Origin: Ravibacter sp964559125 | GTDB taxonomy: Bacteria; Bacteroidota; Bacteroidia; Cytophagales; Spirosomataceae | Length of the DNA stretch: 64,000 nt | NCBI GenBank assembly: GCA_964559125.1 | Contig: CAZLGW010000019.1 | Location: 50,010-114,009, forward strand | Reading direction: 5' to 3' | Shown: positions 26,696 to 33,453 of the stretch, piece by piece | How the letters are laid out: the number at the start of each line of letters is the position of its first letter | Numbering within the stretch: position 1 is the stretch's first letter | Program-made: the position numbers and the translations under genes | The notes under the pieces: model-generated | Database searches by the model: none | Told to the model about the DNA's origin: nothing | The model's input: the letters and a program-made list of their open reading frames with translations, nothing else

Positions 26696-27802
26696 ATGAA
26701 CAGAAGAGAATTTGTAAAAGCAACTGCCGCCGGCAGTGTAGGCTTGATAGCAGCAAACCATCTCCTCGGTGGATCCGATGTTGTAACTACAAAAATAAAA
26801 ATCGGACAGATCGGTGTGACGCACGAGCACGCCGGGGCCAGGATGGAATCGCTGAAGAGGCTTCCTGAAATCTATGAAATAGTCGGCATCGTAGACGACA
26901 GAAACTCAACTGCAGCAAGGTATGCAGGCGATAACCTGAAGCCGTTCGAAGGGTTAAACTGGATGACCGAAAAGGAGCTTTTCAGTGTTCCCGGCCTCCA
27001 GGCGGTGATGGTGGAAACAGCCAACTCCGATTTGGTGCCTACAGCTATACGATGCATGGAACAAAACCTGGCGATTGCTATGGACAAACCAGGCGGAGAG
27101 GACCTGGCGTTGTTTGGTCGGTTGCTTGACGGCTGCAAAGCAAAAAACCTGCCGTTCCAAATCGCTTATATGTTCCGTGGTAACCCGGCCATCCAATTTT
27201 GCCAGAAAGCTGTGCGGGAAGGCTGGCTGGGCGATATCTTCGAAATACACGCAGGAATGAGCCACGATTATGGCGGGAATGAACGCTACCACCGTTACCT
27301 GAGTTCCTACAAGGGTGGCATCATGTTCAACCTGGGGTGCCATCTTACCGACCTGATTGTATCGATGCTGGGACGCCCTGTAAATATCACACCATTTCTC
27401 GGATCCACTTCTAAGGCAACCGGAGGAGCAGTCAATAATAGTCTTGCCGTATTCCAATATGAGCATTCAATGGCCTGGATAAATGCCTGCGACCTAGAGA
27501 TTGATGGAATAAAAAGCCGGCGTCTTAAAATCTGCGGATCTAACGGCGTTATAGAATTATGTCCGCTTGAGCGCTTTGACGGGCAACCACTACTGCTAGA
27601 CGTTACGTTAAGGACGGGAGCAGGAAATTATGAGAAAGGTTCTCACGTCGTTGACTTCGGTATCCAGAAAGACCGCTACCTGGATCAGCTACAGGAATTT
27701 GCCGGGATGGTTAGAAAAGAGGTTGTTAGTCCTTACACCTTCGAACATGATTATCTTACACAGGAGGTACACCTCGCGGCAAGCGGGTATAATGCATGGT
27801 AA
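26696..27802 (+). CDS. Gfo/Idh/MocA-family oxidoreductase with Tat signal
   Basis: NAD(P)-dependent sugar oxidoreductase-type protein of about 368 residues. MNRREFVKATAAGSVGLIAA is a twin-arginine-type signal (NRREF), so I start at 26696 and not at the ATG 11 codons upstream. The Rossmann part includes KIGQIGVTHEHAGARM and IVGIVDDRN. The family EKP-type motif is present as MDKPGG (catalytic lysine region), followed by the alpha/beta C-terminal domain (SSYKGGIMFNLGCHLTDLIV). Exported Gfo/Idh/MocA proteins carry their cofactor through Tat and often oxidise or isomerise sugars, or act as glycosidases by an oxidative route. Its place after two cytochrome lipoproteins suggests action on the same substrate. 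Confidence 0.9.
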   Translation: MNRREFVKATAAGSVGLIAANHLLGGSDVVTTKIKIGQIGVTHEHAGARMESLKRLPEIYEIVGIVDDRNSTAARYAGDNLKPFEGLNWMTEKELFSVPGLQAVMVETANSDLVPTAIRCMEQNLAIAMDKPGGEDLALFGRLLDGCKAKNLPFQIAYMFRGNPAIQFCQKAVREGWLGDIFEIHAGMSHDYGGNERYHRYLSSYKGGIMFNLGCHLTDLIVSMLGRPVNITPFLGSTSKATGGAVNNSLAVFQYEHSMAWINACDLEIDGIKSRRLKICGSNGVIELCPLERFDGQPLLLDVTLRTGAGNYEKGSHVVDFGIQKDRYLDQLQEFAGMVRKEVVSPYTFEHDYLTQEVHLAASGYNAW

Positions 27803-27811
27803 GACCTACTT

Positions 27812-27831
27812 ATACCGCGGTACGGCGGTAT
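27812..27831 (+). terminator. hairpin after the oxidoreductase gene
   Basis: ATACCGC (27812-27818) pairs with GCGGTAT (27825-27831), starting nine bases after the stop of the Gfo/Idh/MocA gene. No strong T-run follows, but the position suggests it ends the sigma/fecR-linked operon. Confidence 0.4.
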
Positions 27832-28133
27832 CCTAAATCGTGTTGCCTAATAAAACACAACGGTTTCCGGAGCTAAGCACATATTATCCCAACAACCAAT
27901 CCATATAATTCTCCCGATGCATGATTGCCGCCGTGACAGGATTATAGGCATTCGTAAAACTGGCCGAATATCTTTTATATAGATAGGATTCTAAAAATCC
28001 ACCGATAAGACTACTTAAATATTTAAACAAACCGGGTAGCTCCCGGCAGGTGCATACTTTTATTGCTGAGTAAACGCCTCTAACCGGGATCTTTCAACTT
28101 TTCGATTTTCTACAATCGAAATTCAACCTATCT
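27832..28133. other. intergenic region with two inverted repeats before the phosphoesterase
   Basis: No gene is visible in these roughly 300 bases. Two short inverted repeats are present: CCGGG (28032-28036) with CCCGG (28042-28046), and TTTCGAT (28100-28106) with ATCGAAA (28115-28121). The second ends only 12 bases before the phosphoesterase start and could be an operator or could fold over the ribosome binding region. No exact TAnnTTTG box was found. Confidence 0.35.
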
Positions 28134-29120
28134 ATGAAAAGACGAGCATTCATTACCGGATCAATGTGTGCGGCTACATCCGGAATCGCACTGTCTTCCG
28201 CCCCAATACAAACGGAGCCGTTTCCCCCGCTGCGTTTCGGTATATGTTCGGATGTTCACCACGACATTTACTATGATGCCCCGAAAAGACTGGCAGCATT
28301 TGTGGATGATATGGAAAAGAAAAATGCAGACTTTATTATCCAGTTGGGAGACTTTTGCCGTCCCGAACCCGGAAATCGGGCTTTTATGAATATCTGGAAC
28401 CGGTTCCCGAACCTGAAGCTTCATGTTATCGGCAATCATGATCCTGAAAAGAAATTTTCGCGGGAAAAAGTAGTTGAATTCTGGGAAGCGCGCGGGAGCT
28501 ATTACTCCACGGACTTCAACGGATACCACCTGGTAGTCCTGGATGGCAATGACCCCAACCCGACCCGGAAGGATTCTGCCCAGTATGACCGGTATGTGTC
28601 GGCAGAACAACTGAATTGGCTGGAAAATGACGTAGCGAAAACAGGTAAACCGGTCATTGTTTTTATTCATCAAAGTCTGGATATGGATGGCGGGGTCGAA
28701 AATGCCGCCCGGGTGAGGGCAGTGCTGGATCGTTGCAACCGGAATGCGGGATTTCTGAAAGTACAGGCCGTATTTTCCGGGCATCATCACCTGGACTACT
28801 ACAACGTAATCAACGGTATACACTATATTCAGATTAACAGTATGTCATACCATTGGCAGGGAGAGCAGTACGGAGAAAGCCCTTTCGATGATGAGCTGAA
28901 CAGGAAATATCCTCATTTGAAAAAAATGAACCATTATAAAGACAGTCTGTGGGCCTTTATTGAAATTTCGGAAGACGGCATCTTAAAAATGACAGGGCAG
29001 AAATCAGAATTTATCGGAAAATCCCCACAGGAACTGGGAATGCCCGAATTTCACCGTGTACATCCGGTAGTCCCTTATATAAGCGACAGGACAATAAAGC
29101 TCAGCTATAAGCTGGGTTGA
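28134..29120 (+). CDS. exported calcineurin-like metallophosphoesterase
   Basis: Phosphoesterase of 328 residues. The N-terminus MKRRAFITGSMCAATSG looks like a twin-arginine-type signal. The dinuclear-metal motifs appear in order: GICSDVHHD (DxH), IIQLGDFCRPE (GD), HVIGNHDPE (GNHD), FIHQSL and VFSGHHHLDYYN (GHxH). The fold is that of purple acid phosphatase-like and 3',5'-cyclic nucleotide phosphodiesterase-like enzymes; the substrate is unknown. It follows the Gfo/Idh/MocA gene across 331 bases that contain a terminator-like hairpin, so it may be a separate unit. The neighbouring downstream DNA (repeat array) looks like an insertion. Confidence 0.9.
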   Translation: MKRRAFITGSMCAATSGIALSSAPIQTEPFPPLRFGICSDVHHDIYYDAPKRLAAFVDDMEKKNADFIIQLGDFCRPEPGNRAFMNIWNRFPNLKLHVIGNHDPEKKFSREKVVEFWEARGSYYSTDFNGYHLVVLDGNDPNPTRKDSAQYDRYVSAEQLNWLENDVAKTGKPVIVFIHQSLDMDGGVENAARVRAVLDRCNRNAGFLKVQAVFSGHHHLDYYNVINGIHYIQINSMSYHWQGEQYGESPFDDELNRKYPHLKKMNHYKDSLWAFIEISEDGILKMTGQKSEFIGKSPQELGMPEFHRVHPVVPYISDRTIKLSYKLG

Positions 29121-29190
29121 ATCTCTATTTTGAAGCTGCCAGAAATTCATTGGTAATAGCTGCTACCGACAGAGATGAACCACTCCTCTA

Positions 29191-29460
29191 AGGAAGAAAA
29201 AAAACTCTGCGCTGACCTTTGCGACCTCAGCGACCTTGGCGGTAAAAAAATAACCGCTAAGTGCGCCATGTACACAAAGTGTCCGCAAAGAAGGAAAAAA
29301 AACTCTGCGCTTGCCTTTGCGATCTCAGCGTACTTTGCGGTAAAAAAACAACCGCTAAGTACGCCATGTACGCAAAGTGTCCGCAAAGAAAGAAGAAAAA
29401 AACTCTGCGCTTGCCTTTGCGATCTCAGCGTACTTTGCGGTAAAAAAACAACCGCTAAGC
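29191..29460. repeat. tandem hairpin-forming repeat array (98-100 bp period, about 2.6 units)
   Basis: Units start at ACTCTGCGCT, at about 29204, 29302 and 29402, giving periods of 98 and 100 bases; the third unit stops after its first half near 29460. Each unit has two arms in inverted orientation. The first contains CTTTGCGATCTCAGCG and ACTTTGCGG, and the second contains ACGCAAAG and CCGCAAAG; they are joined by AAAAAAACAACCGC. Each unit can therefore fold into an imperfect stem of about 38 bases. Units 2 and 3 are almost identical, unit 1 is more diverged. Short reading frames across the array are products of the repeats, not genes. It ends 56 bases before the GxxExxY gene. Confidence 0.85.
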
Positions 29461-29516
29461 AACAATTTGAAAATTTTTAGATAGATTTAGAAAATTATAC
29501 ATACTAACATAACAAT

Positions 29517-29897
29517 ATGATTCGCGAGAACGAAATAGCAAATGCCGTAATCGGTCTGAGTATCGAAGTCCACAACGCATTGGGTCCTGGTCTTTTAGAG
29601 AACGCCTATAAAGAATGTTTGTATTACAAATTGATTAAGTCAGGTTTTCGTGCGGAAAAGGAAAAGCCCATTCCCCTGATTTTTGAAGGTGTAAGGATAG
29701 ATTGTGGCTATCGTGTGGATATTCTAATTGAAGACAAACTGGTTGTAGAGACAAAAAGCGTAAGTGCGTTAAATGAATTGCATCTTGCTCAGATTCTAAC
29801 CTATCTGAAACTTGGAAACTACAAATTAGGCTTATTGATAAATTTTAATGTCTCCCTACTCAAATATGGACTAAAAAGAGTTGCAAATGGTATTTAA
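29517..29897 (+). CDS. GxxExxY family protein (PD-(D/E)xK-like fold)
   Basis: Small cytoplasmic protein of 126 residues belonging to the GxxExxY family: GLLENAY at 25-31 gives the name motif. A PD-(D/E)xK nuclease-like core follows: Asp68 in YRVDILIED and Glu78-x-Lys80 in VVETKS, then a helix (NELHLAQILTYLKLG) and LGLLINFNVSLLKYGLKR. All catalytic-type residues are present. The biochemical role of the family is unknown as far as I know. Members occur sporadically, and in my recollection they often sit next to TTTGCGG/CCGCAAA repeats like those immediately upstream here. The gene is AT-rich relative to its neighbours and flanked by repeat sequence on both sides, suggesting it moves as a unit. 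Confidence 0.9.
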   Translation: MIRENEIANAVIGLSIEVHNALGPGLLENAYKECLYYKLIKSGFRAEKEKPIPLIFEGVRIDCGYRVDILIEDKLVVETKSVSALNELHLAQILTYLKLGNYKLGLLINFNVSLLKYGLKRVANGI

Positions 29898-29931
29898 CAC
29901 TTCATGCTAAAACAACTACCAGGACTGTTAT

Positions 29932-29956
29932 AAAAAAACTGCGTACTTTGGGTAAA
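29932..29956 (+). repeat. degenerate copy of the hairpin repeat
   Basis: AAAAAAACTGCGTACTTTG (29932-29950) followed by GGTAAA matches parts of the array arm (A-run, CTCTGCG, GCGTACTTTGCGGTAAA) with internal deletion. It lies 35 bases after the GxxExxY stop, so the gene is bracketed by related sequence. Confidence 0.5.
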
Positions 29957-29989
29957 CCTTTTCTGTAAAAATCACAAGCCCATATCCCG

Positions 29990-30925
29990 ATGCCCGCGAT
30001 CAAAAAAACAGTTTATCTATTTTTAGCTATTGGCTGCCTCCTTCCGGCAACAGCCCAGGCACAGATCTCCTTATACGAGACCGCTATACCCAACAGCCGT
30101 CCGCACGAAAACAAGGAAGAACGCAAGGCCCACGCCCAGGTCGACAGCCTGGCCTACAAGGTCTCCATCCCTACCCTTTCCGTTTTTTTGCCTGAAAAAT
30201 CAAAGGCTAACGGCACGGCGGTCATTATTTGTCCAGGAGGTGGCTATGGAGGCCTGCTGACCAAGCGCGAAGGAAGCGACGTTGCCAGGGAGTTCAATAA
30301 ACTGGGTATAACGGCATTTGTTTTGAAATATCGTCTTCCGAGCGACGAAACCATGATCGACAGGAGCGTCGGCCCGCTGCAGGATGCGCATCAGGCTATA
30401 TATCGTGTCCGTGAGAATGCGAAGCAGTGGAACATAGACCCGGCAAAGGTCGGTATCATGGGCTTTTCTGCCGGAGGACACCTCGCATCTTCTGCCGGGA
30501 CCCATTTTGATACATTGCTGGTCGAAGGCAGTAAAACCATTTCGGTAAGGCCGGATTTCATGCTGCTGATCAACCCGGTCATCAGCTTCCGGGATAGCTT
30601 CGGGCACCTGGGCTCACGCGACAACCTGCTGGGTAAGGGAGCATCTGCTCAAAAAATAGATTATTTCTCCAACGAGCTGCACGTAACCGGCCATACGCCG
30701 CCCACCTTCCTGGTCCACTCCGGCGCGGATGTGGTGGTGCCTGTCGAGAACAGCCTCGCATTTTATGAAGCGCTCAAAAAGCATAAAGTCCCGGCAGCCG
30801 TGCATATTTACTCCAAAGGCGAGCATGGCTTCCTGACTTACCCTTCGTTTGAAGAGTGGTTCGGGAGGTGTACGGAATGGCTAAGGGCGGAAGGATGGCT
30901 GATACCGCCTGGGAAAATAGAATAA
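29990..30925 (+). CDS. secreted alpha/beta hydrolase (acetyl-esterase type)
   Basis: Exported esterase of 311 residues. The signal peptide MPAIKKTVYLFLAIGCLLPA ends near TAQA. Features of the BD-FAE/acetylxylan-esterase-like alpha/beta hydrolases are present: oxyanion-hole segment VIICPGGGYGG, the nucleophile elbow MGFSAGGHLA (Ser), an Asp in VHSGADVVVPVENS and a His in YSKGEHGF, which complete the triad. Relatives remove acetyl groups from plant polysaccharides such as xylan or pectin. It stands alone on the plus strand between the GxxExxY unit and a convergent ATPase gene, with no partner glycan enzymes beside it. Its GC-rich composition differs from the GxxExxY gene just upstream. Confidence 0.88.
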   Translation: MPAIKKTVYLFLAIGCLLPATAQAQISLYETAIPNSRPHENKEERKAHAQVDSLAYKVSIPTLSVFLPEKSKANGTAVIICPGGGYGGLLTKREGSDVAREFNKLGITAFVLKYRLPSDETMIDRSVGPLQDAHQAIYRVRENAKQWNIDPAKVGIMGFSAGGHLASSAGTHFDTLLVEGSKTISVRPDFMLLINPVISFRDSFGHLGSRDNLLGKGASAQKIDYFSNELHVTGHTPPTFLVHSGADVVVPVENSLAFYEALKKHKVPAAVHIYSKGEHGFLTYPSFEEWFGRCTEWLRAEGWLIPPGKIE

Positions 30926-31071
30926 CAGCTGTCTGTACCGGCAATTTAAACCTCATCACCATTTCGCCCGTTTCTTTATCGAACTCCATTTTGTGCCCTT
31001 CCAGGCCTGCGGTTCTCCCGGTCGCCATTTTTAAGCGAGGCAGGCCAAAGGCGAAAAGAGAGGCATAATGA

Positions 31072-32235
31072 TTACCGAAGCAAAACACCTCCTGCAATAT
31101 CTCTCCAACTGATAAAATTGCCATTTGATGTTTTGAAATTTTCATTTCCGCCGTAAATCACGTTTAACTTTTCCGACGACATATTGTTGAGTTTTTGCCA
31201 ATACAAAAGATTATCAAAAAAATGCATACTTTTGGTTTGTGCCGCCTTCACTTCAAAAGGTAACAGCTCCAGTCCCTTCTCTATAATAATATCGATTTCT
31301 TTTTTCTCTTTATTCTGCCAAAAGTAAAAAGACGGCGTTAAACCCTCGTTCAGGTAAGTTTTGTACATTTCATTCAATACAAAATTTTCGAATAATCCAC
31401 CTACCAGGTAATGTGAATACAGTTGTTCTTCTGAATGTATCTGCAAAAGGTTACAGGCAAGCCCTGTATCGTAAAAATACAGCTTGGGTGACTTGATAAG
31501 CTGTTTGTTAAAATTTTTGTGGTGCGGCCTGTGCAGATAAATAATATAGCTCGCTTCTAAAACCGATAACCATGCTTTTACCGTATTAGGACTTACACCA
31601 GTATCGTTTGCCAATGACTGGAAATTGATCACCTGTCCTGTTCTCCCCGCACAAAGCTGTACGAAGCGAATAAAATCCGAGAGATTTTCGATATTTTTAA
31701 GCTGCCGTACATCCCGTTGTACATAAGTGCTGATATAATTTTGATAGAAAACGGAAGGTCTGATAGATTTGGCAAAAATACGGGGATAGCCACCTCTGTA
31801 AATAAGGTCTTCGGCACGTTTAAAAGTGTGCCCTGCCTCTGACAATTCGGTATAAGAGAGTGGTAATAATGTAAAAATGGCCGTTCTGCCTGCCAGCGAC
31901 TGAGTGATACTTTGCAGTAATTGGAAGTTTTGTGAACCTGAAAGTGCGAAGTGTATATCTTTTTGATCTACAATTTGCTGGATATATGAAAATAGCTGAG
32001 GCACTTGCTGCACTTCATCAATGACGGCGCCATCAGGATAATTATTTAAAAAACCACGAGGGTCTTGCGTGGCTAGCATTCGGTTATCCACATCCTCCAT
32101 ATTCACATACGGCAAATCCGTATAGAGCGATTTCAAGAGCGTTGTCTTTCCTGTCTGCCTTGGCCCTGTGAGTGTTACTACCGGGAATTTATCCCGTAAC
32201 GCAACTATTGATGGTGCTATTTGTCTGTTTATCAT
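31072..32235 (-). CDS. AAA-family ATPase with DUF4143 domain
   Basis: ATP-binding protein of 387 residues of the widespread AAA_14/DUF4143 type. Walker A is GPRQTGKTTLL (about 21-31), the Walker B/sensor region is VIDEVQQVPQLF, and LSGSQNFQLL follows. The C-terminal half is the DUF4143 region (RDVRQLKNIENLSDFIRFVQ, GVSPNTVKAWLSVLEASYII, FENFVLNEMYKTY, with the nuclease-like EIDIIIEKG and LLPFEVKAA). The cellular role of the family is unsettled; it resembles archaeal-type ATPases with a winged helix and a nuclease-like C-terminus. The base composition is AT-rich compared with the flanking genes. A perfect inverted repeat lies 20-60 bases upstream of its start. Confidence 0.9.
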   Translation of the reverse strand: MINRQIAPSIVALRDKFPVVTLTGPRQTGKTTLLKSLYTDLPYVNMEDVDNRMLATQDPRGFLNNYPDGAVIDEVQQVPQLFSYIQQIVDQKDIHFALSGSQNFQLLQSITQSLAGRTAIFTLLPLSYTELSEAGHTFKRAEDLIYRGGYPRIFAKSIRPSVFYQNYISTYVQRDVRQLKNIENLSDFIRFVQLCAGRTGQVINFQSLANDTGVSPNTVKAWLSVLEASYIIYLHRPHHKNFNKQLIKSPKLYFYDTGLACNLLQIHSEEQLYSHYLVGGLFENFVLNEMYKTYLNEGLTPSFYFWQNKEKKEIDIIIEKGLELLPFEVKAAQTKSMHFFDNLLYWQKLNNMSSEKLNVIYGGNENFKTSNGNFISWRDIAGGVLLR

Positions 32236-32255
32236 AGCATAAATCTACATCTAAT

Positions 32256-32294
32256 TTTGGATAAATCCGCAATTCAATTATATATTTATCCAAA
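32256..32294. promoter_or_regulatory. 11-bp inverted repeat upstream of the AAA/DUF4143 gene
   Basis: TTTGGATAAAT (32256-32266) and ATTTATCCAAA (32284-32294) form a perfect 11-base inverted repeat with a 17-base AT-rich spacer. Centre-to-centre distance is 28 bases. It lies just before the ATPase start on the minus strand and looks like an operator with two half sites, or an end of a small mobile unit. Confidence 0.5.
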
Positions 32295-32295
32295 T

Positions 32296-32388
32296 TCAAG
32301 TACCCATCATCTTAAAAATCAGCATTCGTTTAGCACGGCGGATCCTCACTTCGATAAGAAAATCGTTGAATGGCTGCCCGACAGCAAA
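32296..32388 (-). pseudogene. remnant of an AraC-family helix-turn-helix domain
   Basis: Read on the minus strand directly after the stop codon of the PIN gene and in its frame, the sequence encodes FNDFLIEVRIRRAKRMLI within about 30 residues and then stops. This matches the linker helix of AraC-type DNA-binding domains, for example FYDFLTEVRISHAKRLLI in the regulator at 11.5-12.4 kb. No other part of an AraC gene is present nearby, so it is a scar of a deleted regulator. Confidence 0.7.
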
Positions 32389-32832
32389 TCAAGATAAATC
32401 CGGGAAAGACTTCAGTTTCACAAAATCTGCGGGACTCAGAACGGTCAGCGAAGGAGAGGTATTCACAATAGAGAAATCCTTCAGATTACCGGTAATGAAA
32501 TAATTCATCTTCGAATGCAGAGCTGTATAGTATTGATAAGTATCTTCCATATCGCCGAACTTTGAATCAAAAGCGCTTCTGAATACCGGCGTATCCGTTG
32601 GCAGCGGGGTAACCCATGAGAGATAAGTCTGAAGCTTTTGACGAAGCGCCTCATCCCGGTAACCGGCCCGCTCCAGCACATAAGTAAGGGTATAAACAGA
32701 TGCTGACGAGATAAATCCTTCTACAAAACCAAGAGCGCACCATTCCAATATCCGGGTAGCCTCATCAGCATAGCAACGCCTGCGATCCAAAGCATGATCC
32801 AGTATTACATTCGTATCCAGGAAAACCTTCAT
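32389..32832 (-). CDS. PIN-domain toxin (VapC-like)
   Basis: PIN-domain ribonuclease-type toxin of 147 residues. The acidic active-site residues expected of the fold are visible: Asp6 in MKVFLDTNVILD, an acidic residue in YADEATRILEW, and GDMEDTYQYYTA with FITGNLKDF near the C-terminus. Its start overlaps the last four bases of the antitoxin gene upstream, a typical translationally coupled toxin-antitoxin arrangement. The C-terminus runs directly into an AraC remnant after the stop codon, so the 3' junction is a recombination scar. Predicted action is cleavage of a specific RNA when unbound by antitoxin; the target is unknown. Confidence 0.88.
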   Translation of the reverse strand: MKVFLDTNVILDHALDRRRCYADEATRILEWCALGFVEGFISSASVYTLTYVLERAGYRDEALRQKLQTYLSWVTPLPTDTPVFRSAFDSKFGDMEDTYQYYTALHSKMNYFITGNLKDFSIVNTSPSLTVLSPADFVKLKSFPDLS

Positions 32833-33074
32833 ATCCCGTGCCTCTCCCTGTACATCAGGTCCCTGATCTCCCTGTCGGACATTTCGCTCAATTCACCCCG
32901 CGCGCACCCTCTTAATTGAGCTACCCCGTTTAAACCATCGGCAGCATCAGAAGAAATAACGTTAAGATAATCTTCTACCATTTCAGATACCGATACGCCT
33001 TTCCTTTGAGCTGTTTTTTTTGCCCGATCCACTATCAGCGGATCCACACTAAGGGTAAGTTTCGTCTTTCGCAT
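32829..33074 (-). CDS. antitoxin partner of the PIN toxin (DUF6364-like)
   Basis: Small protein of 81 residues. The N-terminus MRKTKLTLSVDPLIVDRAKK is a basic beta-strand plus helix, followed by GVSVSEMVEDYLNVI, typical of ribbon-helix-helix-type DNA-binding antitoxins (DUF6364-like). The C-terminal acidic tail (ELSEMSDREIRDLMYRERHG) would wrap the toxin. The gene precedes and overlaps the PIN gene by four bases. Two TACGTA palindromes 30 bases apart lie just upstream and may be its autoregulatory operator. Confidence 0.8.
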   Translation of the reverse strand: MRKTKLTLSVDPLIVDRAKKTAQRKGVSVSEMVEDYLNVISSDAADGLNGVAQLRGCARGELSEMSDREIRDLMYRERHGI

Positions 33075-33086
33075 AACTTTTATATA

Positions 33087-33122
33087 TACGTACTATTGGC
33101 AATAATACAAAAAACATACGTA
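33087..33122. promoter_or_regulatory. paired TACGTA palindromes upstream of the antitoxin
   Basis: TACGTA occurs at 33087-33092 and 33117-33122, exactly 30 bases apart (about three helical turns), and ATTGGCAAT lies between them. They lie 13-48 bases upstream of the antitoxin start. The spacing suits cooperative binding of a toxin-antitoxin complex; this is inference. Confidence 0.4.
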
Positions 33123-33453
33123 ATTTCAAAATCCCGGCACAGTCCCTCACCTAACCGGTTTCCACCCGTTACATGCTAAAATCCTGAACACACCTGCTAA
33201 TAAGCCGGACTGTTTCCCACTAACTTTCCTCCAATTTTGTAACAATCAAATCCAAACCTTCAAACCCCTGTTTCTTATGAAGTATATCGTTCTACGTAGG
33301 CTTTTATAAGCAGGCAGTCTGCCCGAATACTTTTCCTACCGGTCGTTTAGTACCGGCCTGCCCCCGGAAACAACTATCTCCGGGAACAGGATCTTTGTGC
33401 CGTTACAAGCCGGTTGCCGTCCGACCAGATCGTTAACCCTAACAAAAACCCAG
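33123..33453. other. intergenic leader region of the sialidase-locus susC
   Basis: About 330 bases without a gene. Near the susC end it holds three GC-rich inverted repeats: GGCAGTCTGCC (33313-33323), CCGGT (33339-33343) with ACCGG (33352-33356), and CCCGGA (33363-33368) with TCCGGG (33379-33384). The stretch TAACAAAAACCCAG ends directly before the ATG at 33454. No exact TAnnTTTG box was found. Confidence 0.45.

Noticed and set aside
29191..29460. Repeat array considered as a CRISPR
   Set aside because: Units are 98-100 bases with internal inverted arms and no unique spacers between identical short repeats; no cas genes are nearby.
29175..29480. Open frames of 101 and 60 codons across the repeat array (for example LCACLCDLSVLCGKK)
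   Set aside because: They are translations of the tandem repeat itself, in several frames, with no protein-like composition.
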